Assembly (NCBI GenBank): GCA_963802095.1
Contig: CAWDHI010000001.1
Coordinates: forward strand, 372,001 to 436,000
Source: CAVVEQ01 sp963802095
Lineage (GTDB): Bacteria > Chloroflexota > Anaerolineae > Anaerolineales > Anaerolineaceae
DNA length: 64,000 bases
Direction: 5' to 3'
The notes under the pieces are model-generated. The model was given only the letters and a program-made list of their open reading frames with translations, ran no database searches and was not told the origin of the DNA. The stretch's first letter is position 1. Each line of letters opens with the position of its first letter. Shown here piece by piece: positions 16,515 to 25,079 of the stretch. A program made the translations under genes and the position numbers.

Positions 16515-18515
16515 ATGAACACATTGCAGGAAAAAGCCATCAATACAATTAGGTTCCTTTCTGCCGACGGGGTTCAACGGGCAAATTCAGGACATCCCGG
16601 GCTCCCGATGGGTGCTGCTGCAATGGCTTACACCATTTGGACAAGGCATCTTCGTTTCAATCCCCGCAACCCGAAGTGGTTCAACCGGGATCGTTTCGTT
16701 CTTTCCGGCGGGCATGGATCGATGTTGCTTTACAGTCTATTGCATCTTTTTGGATACGATTTGAGTTTGGATGATCTGATGAGGTTTCGACAGATCGACA
16801 GCATCACACCCGGACATCCGGAATTTGGTCTTACCCCCGGTGTGGAGATCACTACCGGTCCACTCGGACAGGGTTTTGCGAATGGGGTAGGGATGGCTGT
16901 AGCCGAAGCGCAGCTGGCTGCACAATATAATCGTCCAGGTTTTGACATCATAGAGCATTATGTATATGCAATCGTTACTGATGGAGACCTTATGGAAGGA
17001 GTAGCTTCCGAAGCAGCATCCTTTGCCGGGCATCAGCAATTACGAAAACTTATTTACTTATATGACGATAACCGAATAACCATTGATGGTTCCACCGATC
17101 TGGCATTTACGGAAAATAGAAAAGTAAGATTCGATGCCTATGGATGGCATACTCTGGTAGTTGAAGATGGTAACGATGTCGAAAAGATAGATGCTGCCAT
17201 CAAATCCGCAAAAAAGGATCCCAGACCTTCTTTGATCCTTTGCAGAACGCATATCGGTTACGGGTTACCGACTCGTCAGGATACTGCCAAGGCTCATGGA
17301 GAGCCTCCCGGAGCGGAGGAGCTGAAAGCGGCAAAGGAAAAAATTAAATGGCCACTGGAACCTGAATTTTTCATTCCTGAAGACGCCAGGAAATTATTCC
17401 AGGGTTACGTGGAAAATGGTCGATCGCTGGAACTAGCATGGGAAGATAAACGGACCCGGTACGCAAAAGAATTTCCGAACGAGGCTGGTGAACTGGAAAG
17501 ACGGATCAAGGGTGCTTTGCCGGGGGAATGGGATAAAACCCTTCCAGATTATCCGGCAGATCAGAAAGGTATCGCCACCAGGGTTGCCTCAGGGAAAGCG
17601 ATCAATGCTTTGGCTGAAGTCTTGCCGGAATTAACCGGCGGTTCAGCGGACCTTGCGCCTTCGAACAATACCTGGATTCAATCCAGCCAGGCTTTTCAAA
17701 CAGAAATGCCCATGGGTCGAAATTTCCATTTCGGAGTCCGGGAACATGGAATGGCCGCGATTATCAACGGGATGGTAGTGCATGGTGGACTGATTCCCTA
17801 CGGAGCCACTTTCCTGGTTTTTTCAGATTACATGCGCGGCGCGATCCGCGTGGCAGCGCTTTCCCATATCCCAAGCATCTGGGTATTCACCCATGATAGT
17901 ATCGGTTTGGGGGAAGATGGCCCTACGCACCAACCTGTGGAGCATATCGCCGCACTACGTGCGATACCCAACCTGTCTGTTATCCGTCCTTGTGATGCCA
18001 ATGAGACTGTGGAAGCTTGGAAGGCAGCGATTCAAAATCGACATAACCCCACTGCCATTTTACTCACCCGGCAGGCTTGCCCCGTATTTGACAGAAAACA
18101 AACTTCCAATGCCAATCTATTGCAACGCGGCGCTTACGTACTCACTGATCTGGGAAATAATAAACCTGAGATCATCCTGATCGCTTCCGGGTCAGAGGTC
18201 AGCCTGATCCTGAATGCAGGTGAGGTGTTGATGGCGAGAGGGATCTCATCAAGAATCGTTTCCTTCCCGAGCTGGGATTTATTCGAAAAAATGGATTCGG
18301 AATATAGCGATACTATTTTTCCAAAAGATATTAAGTCACGCATCGCCGTAGAAGCCGGGATTGGCCAGGGATGGGAGAAGTATGTAGGGGATTCCGGAAA
18401 AATCATCTGCATGCAGGGATTCGGTGCTTCAGCACCATACCAGACTCTGATGAGCCGGTTTGGGTTCACAGTAGATAATATCGTCTCAACCGCGTTGCAG
18501 TTGCTAAACAAATAA
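16515..18515 (+). CDS. tkt: Transketolase
   Basis: A 666-residue thiamine-diphosphate enzyme that moves two-carbon units between sugar phosphates. The TPP-binding segment runs from VTDGDLMEGVASEAASF to YDDNRITIDG, and the pyrimidine domain shows SADLAPSN and FGVREHGMAAI. The start at 16515 gives the normal family N-terminus NTLQEKAINTIRFLS and has GAGG upstream; the frame is open further 5' but those codons overlap the promoter. It is the first gene of a unit tkt-rpiB-tal/pgi-ahpD-like with gaps of 11, 4 and -1 bases. Confidence 0.95.
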   Translation: MNTLQEKAINTIRFLSADGVQRANSGHPGLPMGAAAMAYTIWTRHLRFNPRNPKWFNRDRFVLSGGHGSMLLYSLLHLFGYDLSLDDLMRFRQIDSITPGHPEFGLTPGVEITTGPLGQGFANGVGMAVAEAQLAAQYNRPGFDIIEHYVYAIVTDGDLMEGVASEAASFAGHQQLRKLIYLYDDNRITIDGSTDLAFTENRKVRFDAYGWHTLVVEDGNDVEKIDAAIKSAKKDPRPSLILCRTHIGYGLPTRQDTAKAHGEPPGAEELKAAKEKIKWPLEPEFFIPEDARKLFQGYVENGRSLELAWEDKRTRYAKEFPNEAGELERRIKGALPGEWDKTLPDYPADQKGIATRVASGKAINALAEVLPELTGGSADLAPSNNTWIQSSQAFQTEMPMGRNFHFGVREHGMAAIINGMVVHGGLIPYGATFLVFSDYMRGAIRVAALSHIPSIWVFTHDSIGLGEDGPTHQPVEHIAALRAIPNLSVIRPCDANETVEAWKAAIQNRHNPTAILLTRQACPVFDRKQTSNANLLQRGAYVLTDLGNNKPEIILIASGSEVSLILNAGEVLMARGISSRIVSFPSWDLFEKMDSEYSDTIFPKDIKSRIAVEAGIGQGWEKYVGDSGKIICMQGFGASAPYQTLMSRFGFTVDNIVSTALQLLNK

Positions 18516-18526
18516 AGGGAAATGAA

Positions 18527-18973
18527 ATGCGAATAGCTGTGGCTTGTGATCACGCAGGATACCCACTAAAAAAAAGAACCATTGAAAAATTAATGGAACT
18601 TTACCAGGTGGTCATTGACCTTGGAACGGATAGTCAGCTGCCTGTGGACTTTCCGGATTACGCGGAAAAAGCAGGTCGTGCGATTCAATCTGGCGATGCG
18701 GACCGGGCAATCGTGATCTGCGGATCAGGGGTAGGAGCTTGTATCGCGGCAAATAAGCTTAAGGGGGTGTACGCAGGACTTTGCCACGATACCTATTCTG
18801 CGCATCAAGGAGTAGAGCATGATCAGATGAACACTTTGTGTCTTGGGGCACGGGTGGTAGGTGAAGAAACCGCGATCGAGATCGTGGTTTCTTTTGTAAA
18901 TGCAAGTTTTATCGATGACGAACGCTTTACCCGCAGGGTTAACAAGATCAAACGGTTGGAGCAAATTGGGTAG
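18527..18973 (+). CDS. rpiB: Ribose-5-phosphate isomerase B
   Basis: A 148-residue RpiB/LacAB-type isomerase. AVACDHAGYPLK, the catalytic Cys loop VICGSGVGACIAANK and the MNTLCLGARVVG segment are family marks. It links ribulose-5-phosphate and ribose-5-phosphate within the non-oxidative pentose phosphate pathway encoded by this operon, between tkt and the tal-pgi fusion. Confidence 0.94.
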   Translation: MRIAVACDHAGYPLKKRTIEKLMELYQVVIDLGTDSQLPVDFPDYAEKAGRAIQSGDADRAIVICGSGVGACIAANKLKGVYAGLCHDTYSAHQGVEHDQMNTLCLGARVVGEETAIEIVVSFVNASFIDDERFTRRVNKIKRLEQIG

Positions 18974-18977
18974 AACT

Positions 18978-21752
18978 ATGAATCCACTTCAAAAGCTTAA
19001 TAAATTTGGGCAATCTGTTTGGTATGACAACATTCAACGTAAATTGATCCGTAACGGTGAATTGGAGGAAATGATTCGAAAAGGAGAAATCCGGGGAATA
19101 ACCTCCAACCCTTCTATATTCAACGCAGCAATCAGCAAATCCAACGATTATGATCCCGTTTTACAACCGCTTGCCTGGGCTGGGTGGAGTTCAGATGCAA
19201 TTTTTTGGCAGCTGGCGGTTGATGACATAAAAGCAATTGCGGATCTTTTTCAAGATCTTTACCTTGAATCTGGCAAAAGCGACGGTTTTGTCAGCTTGGA
19301 GGTTAATCCACTTCTTGCGTTTGATAGCGAAAAAACCCTGGCAGACGCCAAAACACTTTGGAGCCGGGTAAGCACGCCTAATCTCATGATCAAAATTCCG
19401 GCAACAAAGGAAGGTGTAGTTGCGATCCGCAAAGCGATAGCTGCCGGGATAAACGTAAATGCCACCCTGATATTCTCATTGGATCGTTATGCCGCAGTGA
19501 TCGATGCATATCTAAGCGGCCTTGAAGATAGGCTGAAAGAAGGGAAGGAGATTGACGAAATATCTTCAGTGGCTTCTTTCTTCATTTCAAGAGTCGATAC
19601 CAAAATAGATGGTTTTCTACAGCGAATGGTAAACGGAGGGGAGATCGAAGAGAAAGACGCAGCCAAACTACAGGGCAAGGCTGCGATCGCAAATGCCCGG
19701 TTAGCCTACCAGCTTTTTGCTGATACGATCCAATCTTCAAGGTTTCGCACTCTTAAAGAAAAGGGAGCCAAATCGCAGCGACCGCTGTGGGCTTCCACAA
19801 GCACAAAGAATCCGAACTATCGAGATGTAATCTACATCGAAGAATTAATCGGTAGAGATTCAGTAAATACCATTCCACCATCCACCCTGGCTGCATTCAG
19901 AGACCACGGCAAAGTCGAAAAGAGAATCGATTCAGACTTGCACCAGGCGGAGGAGGTTATCCGTGATCTGGCAGATATTGGAATCGAAATAGATTCCGTA
20001 ACCAGCCAACTGGAAGTTGAAGGCGTACAAGCGTTCATTGATGCCTATAAAGAATTGATCGGAAGCATTCAAACAAAAGTGCTGGATTATCAAAAGGGCA
20101 TTCGTTCCCTCGAAAAGCTATACCAGGCTTCGCTGGCAAGGATGGCTGATAAAAAGATCATAGACTGCCTTTATTCCGGTGATCCTTCTGCCTGGGTGAA
20201 AGATGAAGTGGGGCAGAATGAGTTCCGGAACCGGTTGGGTTGGCTAAACGCTCCTACCCGGTATCAGGAGCAATTGAAATTTTTCGACGATTTCCGGCAG
20301 GAGCTACTGGACGCTGGATTTAAGAAAATACTTGTAATCGGGATGGGAGGCTCGGCATTAGCCCCCGAGGTTTTCAGTCATTTATCCAAGCACTTGAATG
20401 GTGAACACCGGTATGGATTGGATCTTGGGATTCTGGATTCAACCGATCCGATTTCTGTCAAACATGCTTCTGATGAATTCCCGGTAAAGAATTCCTTCTA
20501 TCTCATCTCCAGTAAATCCGGCACTACCGCTGAGATCAATGCGAATTTCCGGTACTTTTGGAATTTAGCAGAGAAAGAATTTCAGGATCAAGCTGGTTCC
20601 CGTTTTGCCGCGATCACAGATCCGGGAACAGCACTCGAGAAATTGGCCAAAGATAGAAATTTCAGGATGGTTTTTCCCGGTGATCCTGAAGTGGGAGGAA
20701 GGTTCTCAGCTCTGACGCCATTTGGACTTGTGCCTGCGGCATTAATGGAACTTGATATTCGGGAAATCTTGTCCTTGGCGGATGAAATGGTACGATCATG
20801 CTTACCAGGAACGGTTGCTGAAAAAAATCCAGGCCTTGCTTTGGGAACGCTCATCGGGACCGCAGCCAGTGCTGGGAGAGATAAGCTGACGTTGATCACA
20901 GACGCGGAGATGGAAAGCTTTGGTTCCTGGCTGGAGCAATTAATTGCAGAAAGTACTGGAAAGCAGGGAAAAGGGATCCTGCCTGTCGATCAGGAACCGG
21001 AAATTCACCCACTAAAATACGGGACTGATCGTTTGTTTGTCTACATCCGCCTTAATGGAAGTAAAGACCGAAGAGTGGAGGACCTTATTAGCGCAGGCCA
21101 TCCGTGTTTTGTTTTACCGATGGAGAACATCCGCTCGATAGGCGCAGAAATGTATAGATGGGAGGTAGCTACAACGGTCGCATGCGCCGTTCTGGAAGTG
21201 AATCCATTCGACCAACCTGATGTGCAGGAAAGCAAAACCATCACCAATCGGATGATCCAGGAATTTAAAGAAAGTGGTACTCTGCCTCGAGATTCAGCAA
21301 TATGGCAATCACTTGGGATCAATGTTTACGGAAGGGGATCTTCGATTCACGGAAAAAATCTCCAGGAAGTTATTTGGGATTTCCTGGCTGGGGCAAAAAA
21401 GGGAAATTATGTTTCACTAATAACCTTCAATCCCCGTAATGGAGAGATGGTTAACGAATTCCAGCTTCTGCGGAAAAAAGTGCTTGATAAAACTGGGCTG
21501 GCTGTTACCTTGGGGTTTGGACCCAGGTACCTGCACTCTACCGGGCAATATCACAAGGGAGGCCTCAATTCTGGGTATTTCCTGATATTCGCAAAGCCCA
21601 ATGAAGAAGGTATTGATGTCCCCGGAGAATCAATTTCTTTTGGGATTCTGGAATATGCGCAAGCGCTTGGCGATTTTGAAGCGTTAAAAGGTAAAGGAAG
21701 AAAGGTCTTATTGATTCAAATCGCACCGAGCAAGTTAAAGGATATGTTGTGA
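18978..21752 (+). CDS. tal-pgi: Bifunctional transaldolase / glucose-6-phosphate isomerase
   Basis: A 924-residue fusion. Residues about 1-365 are transaldolase of the long TalB/TalA-like class with GITSNPSIF and Schiff-base Lys K139 in LMIKIPATKEG. After a helical linker, residues about 395-924 are phosphoglucose isomerase, with VIGMGGSALAPEVF, SSKSGTTAEINANF and NPFDQPDVQESK. The start at 18978, four bases after rpiB, is the only one that leaves rpiB intact. The fusion passes fructose-6-phosphate from transaldolase to glucose-6-phosphate interconversion. Such fusions are known in several phyla, including Chloroflexota. Confidence 0.94.
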   Translation: MNPLQKLNKFGQSVWYDNIQRKLIRNGELEEMIRKGEIRGITSNPSIFNAAISKSNDYDPVLQPLAWAGWSSDAIFWQLAVDDIKAIADLFQDLYLESGKSDGFVSLEVNPLLAFDSEKTLADAKTLWSRVSTPNLMIKIPATKEGVVAIRKAIAAGINVNATLIFSLDRYAAVIDAYLSGLEDRLKEGKEIDEISSVASFFISRVDTKIDGFLQRMVNGGEIEEKDAAKLQGKAAIANARLAYQLFADTIQSSRFRTLKEKGAKSQRPLWASTSTKNPNYRDVIYIEELIGRDSVNTIPPSTLAAFRDHGKVEKRIDSDLHQAEEVIRDLADIGIEIDSVTSQLEVEGVQAFIDAYKELIGSIQTKVLDYQKGIRSLEKLYQASLARMADKKIIDCLYSGDPSAWVKDEVGQNEFRNRLGWLNAPTRYQEQLKFFDDFRQELLDAGFKKILVIGMGGSALAPEVFSHLSKHLNGEHRYGLDLGILDSTDPISVKHASDEFPVKNSFYLISSKSGTTAEINANFRYFWNLAEKEFQDQAGSRFAAITDPGTALEKLAKDRNFRMVFPGDPEVGGRFSALTPFGLVPAALMELDIREILSLADEMVRSCLPGTVAEKNPGLALGTLIGTAASAGRDKLTLITDAEMESFGSWLEQLIAESTGKQGKGILPVDQEPEIHPLKYGTDRLFVYIRLNGSKDRRVEDLISAGHPCFVLPMENIRSIGAEMYRWEVATTVACAVLEVNPFDQPDVQESKTITNRMIQEFKESGTLPRDSAIWQSLGINVYGRGSSIHGKNLQEVIWDFLAGAKKGNYVSLITFNPRNGEMVNEFQLLRKKVLDKTGLAVTLGFGPRYLHSTGQYHKGGLNSGYFLIFAKPNEEGIDVPGESISFGILEYAQALGDFEALKGKGRKVLLIQIAPSKLKDML

Positions 21753-22120
21753 TGAATCGACTTGATGAGTTTTCAGCTAACCGTTCCAGGATGAACGATC
21801 GAATAAGAGAGCTTCATCACCAAGGAATCAATCGTTTCTTTAACCTGGACACCGCAGCTTATCGGGATGGCGCGTTACCCGGAAAAACAAAAGAGCTATT
21901 AGGGCTGGTTGCTTCGATGGTACTGCGGTGCAATGATTGCATTGATTACCATATTCAGCAATGCGTTGCTGTTGGCTGGAGTGATGAGGAAATCACGGAA
22001 GCATTCAATATTGGATTGGTCGTCGGGGGCAGTATTGTCATCCCCCATCTTAGGCATGCCGTGGAAACCCTGGATCTTGTTCGGGGCAGGAATGTTGATG
22101 GCTCGATTCTAATAAACTAA
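21752..22120 (+). CDS. AhpD-like carboxymuconolactone decarboxylase family protein
   Basis: A 122-residue all-helical protein with the AhpD-type redox motif LRCNDCIDYHI (CxxC followed by His). Members act as disulfide reductases or peroxidases rather than decarboxylases. Its ATG overlaps the tal-pgi stop (TGATG); a GTG three bases upstream is an alternative start. Its link to sugar-phosphate metabolism is not obvious; it could protect the pathway from peroxide (speculative). It converges with the ROK kinase gene and overlaps it by four bases. Confidence 0.82.
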   Translation: MNRLDEFSANRSRMNDRIRELHHQGINRFFNLDTAAYRDGALPGKTKELLGLVASMVLRCNDCIDYHIQQCVAVGWSDEEITEAFNIGLVVGGSIVIPHLRHAVETLDLVRGRNVDGSILIN

Positions 22121-23016
22121 ACCCCTGGTGGTTTGATCGCCAGGGCGAGCGAGCCTAACACGCCAGCCTGATTGCCAAGCAGCGGTGCGACAATATAATC
22201 ATCAATTCCCGTAGTAATCAAATCGGAACGAACATACCCATTTAAAGACCCCTGAACCAGCTTTCGGATCTTGGGGAGCAATGAGGGCTGCTGCATTACA
22301 CCACCACCCAAAATGATACGCTGAGGGCTGAGAATGGTTACGACCGAATGCAATGCTCTGGAAATATAGTTTGCCTCCAAATCCCACGCTGGATGACCAT
22401 TTGGGATTTTCTCGGGTTCCGATTTCCACCTGGCATGCAACGAAGGACCATTCGCCAGGCCTTCAAAACAATCGTTGTGATATGGGCATACCCCCGGAAA
22501 TGGATCTTCTGAAAAATCATGGGTTACGATCATATGACCCATTTCGGGATGTACTAGGCCATGGAGTGGAATGCCATTAATGATCGCTCCTCCGCCAACA
22601 CCGGTGCCGATCGTAAAATAAACGATAGACAGCAACCCACGTCCGGCACCCCAAAGATACTCTCCATAAGCAGCTGCGTTGACGTCAGTATCAATCGTGC
22701 ACTCACATTTCAAATGAAGGTGAAGGTATTCCGGAATATCGGTATCAGGCCAACCTATTTTGGGTGTCGAGGTAATGTGGCCAAAGGAGCTGGAGCGGGG
22801 ATCAAGATCGAGGGGTCCAAAGCTACCAATGCCAATTCTTAGGATCTCTTTTTCATGCTTCCTGGATTGCTCCTGGAAGAATTGCACCACCTGCGGTAAT
22901 GTTTCTTCCGGAGAGCGGGTTTCTATTCGCCGTTCAGCGATAAGATTTCCCGAGTCTTTTCCTACTCCGCATATAAATTTTGTTCCCCCGGCTTCCACCG
23001 CGCCAAATAGGTCCAT
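22117..23016 (-). CDS. ROK-family sugar kinase (fructokinase-like)
   Basis: A 299-residue kinase. The phosphate loop AVEAGGTKFICGVG, the catalytic-Asp region, VYFTIGTGVGGGAIING and the zinc motif CPYHNDCFEGLANGP are those of ROK kinases. The opening GAVEAGGTKF is the form seen in ROK fructokinases (ScrK-like) rather than glucokinases, so fructose is the best guess for substrate; mannose or glucose remain possible. GAGGA precedes the ATG. Facing the pentose phosphate operon, it may provide hexose phosphates to it. Confidence 0.87.
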   Translation of the reverse strand: MDLFGAVEAGGTKFICGVGKDSGNLIAERRIETRSPEETLPQVVQFFQEQSRKHEKEILRIGIGSFGPLDLDPRSSSFGHITSTPKIGWPDTDIPEYLHLHLKCECTIDTDVNAAAYGEYLWGAGRGLLSIVYFTIGTGVGGGAIINGIPLHGLVHPEMGHMIVTHDFSEDPFPGVCPYHNDCFEGLANGPSLHARWKSEPEKIPNGHPAWDLEANYISRALHSVVTILSPQRIILGGGVMQQPSLLPKIRKLVQGSLNGYVRSDLITTGIDDYIVAPLLGNQAGVLGSLALAIKPPGV

Positions 23017-23084
23017 ACGTCCTCGATAATGAAATTAATTTCCTTAATAGAATAACATGAATTTCTCTCTTCCAAAAGGAAAAC

Positions 23085-23103
23085 TCCCAGCATCGTGCCG
23101 GGA
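23085..23103 (-). terminator. Terminator after the SufT-like gene
   Basis: On the minus strand TCCCGGCA-CGA-TGCTGGGA is followed by GTTTTCCTTTT. It lies 59 bases past the stop of the SufT-like gene and ends the sufR unit. Confidence 0.65.
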
Positions 23104-23161
23104 TTCGAAATTGTAGGGATAGAAACAGGTTGAGATTCTGAATTCAGAAGTAGTAATAAAA

Positions 23162-23512
23162 TTACCCGTATAAACCCCATTCGGGGGGGGCACCACCCTC
23201 CATCATCGAGAAATCCCAGGGATCGAAAGATAAATCCATATGGGTTTCCCTTTTCAGGGTCTCCTCTGCTTTCAGCCGGGTTTGCTCGAGCATTTCCGGG
23301 CCATAAGGGCAGAATGGGGTTGTGAGGATCATTTTAATCATCGCGTTATTCTCTGTGATCGTCACATTGCGAACAAGACCTAGCTGGATAATATCGTAGC
23401 CGAGTTCCGGATCTTTAATTTCGCGCAGTGCTTCGCGTAAATTGTCGCATAGATCGGGATAGTCGGTCTGTCCATCCCAAATAAGCGGTTGGCTAAATGA
23501 ATTGTCACTCAT
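23162..23512 (-). CDS. MIP18/SufT-like Fe-S assembly protein (DUF59)
   Basis: A 116-residue protein of the DUF59/MIP18 family: LREIKDPELGYDIIQLGLVRNV and MILTTPFCPYGP, with the conserved Cys, are typical. SufT-like members help mature Fe-S proteins. The start at 23512 overlaps the sufR stop by four bases (ATGA); a longer frame to 23557 was rejected. Its co-transcription with sufR, divergent from sufCBD, strongly supports an Fe-S role. Confidence 0.85.
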   Translation of the reverse strand: MSDNSFSQPLIWDGQTDYPDLCDNLREALREIKDPELGYDIIQLGLVRNVTITENNAMIKMILTTPFCPYGPEMLEQTRLKAEETLKRETHMDLSFDPWDFSMMEGGAPPEWGLYG

Positions 23513-24141
23513 GCTGATATGCTCCCGTGATCGATGGCGGGTATGACATAGGTGCACCGATTATCTCCGGAGAGGATGCATTTTACCTTTTGGATCGGGA
23601 TATCCAGAAGGTTTGAGATCAGTGTTTGATCCACCGAGCAGACTTCCGGATGCGCTTTCCCGATCTGATAATAGGGGCAGGTAACTTCATGTATGTGGAT
23701 CTGCTCACCGCGAGTTTCCCAATCCATGGTGAACCCTTCTTCAGCGAGAAGGGATTGCAGCAGGAAAAGTCGTTCTTCTGTGTTCTTTCCCTCCGCAAGC
23801 GGTGAATATTCATCAGCCAGGTCAGTAGCCATGCTCGTGAAAAGCTGATTTACCTGGTTTTCCGGAAATGTATTCTTGATTTGGTCCAGCAGCCGGTTGG
23901 TCAACCGCAAATATCGGCTGGGGAATCTCTCCAGGCCTTTTTCAGTCAGGTAATAGACCAGGCGTGGGCGACCAACCCCATGACGAACCTCCTCAACCGC
24001 CAGCAATCCTTCTGCCTGCAAGCTAGCAATATGATGGCGAACTGAGATGGTATTGATCCCCACAGCCTCTGCGAGTTCGGTAACCGTGGAGCGGGGATGG
24101 TTCCTTAATGTTTGGAGTATTCGGTCTCTAGTGCTTGCCAT
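23509..24141 (-). CDS. sufR: SufR-like Fe-S-sensing transcriptional regulator
   Basis: A 210-residue winged-helix regulator. Residues 5-65 form the DNA-binding domain (STVTELAEAVGINTISVRHH, GRPRLVYYLTEKG). The C-terminal part has four cysteines, C155, C168, C188 and C196, in the CPYY...HPEVC...KC...RC layout of SufR, which binds an Fe-S cluster and represses suf genes. The start at 24141 has AAAGGG upstream; the frame extends to 24198 but through its own promoter. It is divergent from sufC across a symmetrical operator, so it probably controls both directions. Confidence 0.88.
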   Translation of the reverse strand: MASTRDRILQTLRNHPRSTVTELAEAVGINTISVRHHIASLQAEGLLAVEEVRHGVGRPRLVYYLTEKGLERFPSRYLRLTNRLLDQIKNTFPENQVNQLFTSMATDLADEYSPLAEGKNTEERLFLLQSLLAEEGFTMDWETRGEQIHIHEVTCPYYQIGKAHPEVCSVDQTLISNLLDIPIQKVKCILSGDNRCTYVIPAIDHGSISA

Positions 24142-24168
24142 TAACCCTTTGATCTCTTTTCTAATAAA

Positions 24169-24198
24169 AGTATACCATGTTCGAAAGGGATTAGTCAA
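24169..24198 (-). promoter_or_regulatory. sufR promoter
   Basis: On the minus strand TTGACT (24198-24193) and TATACT (24174-24169) are 18 bases apart, and the -10 box has an extended TGG. The -35 box lies in the left arm of the suf palindrome. Confidence 0.65.
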
Positions 24199-24227
24199 TA
24201 ATTATGATAAATATTATAAATATTGAC
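24194..24227. promoter_or_regulatory. Candidate SufR operator, 34-bp inverted repeat
   Basis: GTCAATAATTAT (24194-24205) faces ATAAATATTGAC (24216-24227); 11 of 12 positions pair around a 10-base A/T centre. The arms cover the -35 boxes of both the sufR and sufC promoters, so one bound repressor dimer or dimer pair could shut both. Confidence 0.65.
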
Positions 24228-24251
24228 AATCAGAGATGGGCATGGTAAAAT
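24223..24251 (+). promoter_or_regulatory. sufCBD promoter
   Basis: A perfect TTGACA (24223-24228) and TAAAAT (24246-24251) are spaced 17 bases, with an extended TGG before the -10. The expected start of transcription is about 40 bases ahead of sufC. Confidence 0.75.
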
Positions 24252-24297
24252 CAGACGTTACAACCGTAATATCATTATCGAGCAAGGAATTAGACGG

Positions 24298-25068
24298 ATG
24301 AGTAAGCTTGAAATACGCAATCTTCACGTTTCGATTGAAGGAAAAGAGATACTTAAAGGTTTAAACCTGACCATTCCACAAGGTCAGGTTCATGCCATTA
24401 TGGGTCCAAATGGAACTGGAAAATCAACCCTTGCCTACGCACTGATGGGGCATCCTTCTTACGAGGTCACAGAGGGCGAGATCTGCTTTAAAGGGCAAGA
24501 CCTGCTCGAAATGTCCCCGGATGAGCGCTCTCGTTTCGGGTTGTTTCTCGCGTTTCAGTATCCTCAATCTATTCCCGGGGTGACAGTGGCAAATTTTCTT
24601 CGCACTGCGATGAATTCACGACGGCGTGCAGAAAACCCACAGGATAAGGGTATTCCCATCCCTGAATTCCGTAAAATGTTAAAAGAATTAATGGACTCGC
24701 TCCAGATGGACTCCGCGTTCGCAGGTAGATATCTCAATGAGGGTTTCTCAGGTGGAGAGAAAAAACGGGCTGAAGTTCTGCAAATGGCAATGCTAAAACC
24801 TGAGATAGCCATTCTTGATGAAACTGACTCCGGGTTGGATATTGACGCTCTGAGGATCGTATCTGAAGGAGTAAATTCCCTGCGAAATCCCGAATTAGGT
24901 GTACTAGTCATTACACATTACCAACGTATCTTGAATTACATCCGACCGGATGTGGTGCATGTCATGATGGATGGAAAAGTGGTTGAAACAGGTGGCCCCG
25001 ATTTGGCCCTCCATCTTGAGGAACATGGTTACGACTGGGTTCGCGAAAAGCTTGAAAACGAAAAATAA
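24298..25068 (+). CDS. sufC: Fe-S assembly ATPase SufC
   Basis: A 256-residue ABC-type ATPase of the SufBCD scaffold. Walker A is GPNGTGKST, the signature is FSGGEKKRAEVLQ, and Walker B is ILDETDSGLD, the Asp-Ser-Gly-Leu-Asp form specific to SufC. The start at 24298 has AAGGAA upstream. It leads the suf operon directly after the regulated promoter, with sufB 11 bases on. Confidence 0.96.
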   Translation: MSKLEIRNLHVSIEGKEILKGLNLTIPQGQVHAIMGPNGTGKSTLAYALMGHPSYEVTEGEICFKGQDLLEMSPDERSRFGLFLAFQYPQSIPGVTVANFLRTAMNSRRRAENPQDKGIPIPEFRKMLKELMDSLQMDSAFAGRYLNEGFSGGEKKRAEVLQMAMLKPEIAILDETDSGLDIDALRIVSEGVNSLRNPELGVLVITHYQRILNYIRPDVVHVMMDGKVVETGGPDLALHLEEHGYDWVREKLENEK

Positions 25069-25079
25069 ACCGGGCATCC

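Noticed and set aside
22561..23029. Rightward frames opposite the ROK kinase
   Set aside because: Antisense to a complete, motif-bearing gene.
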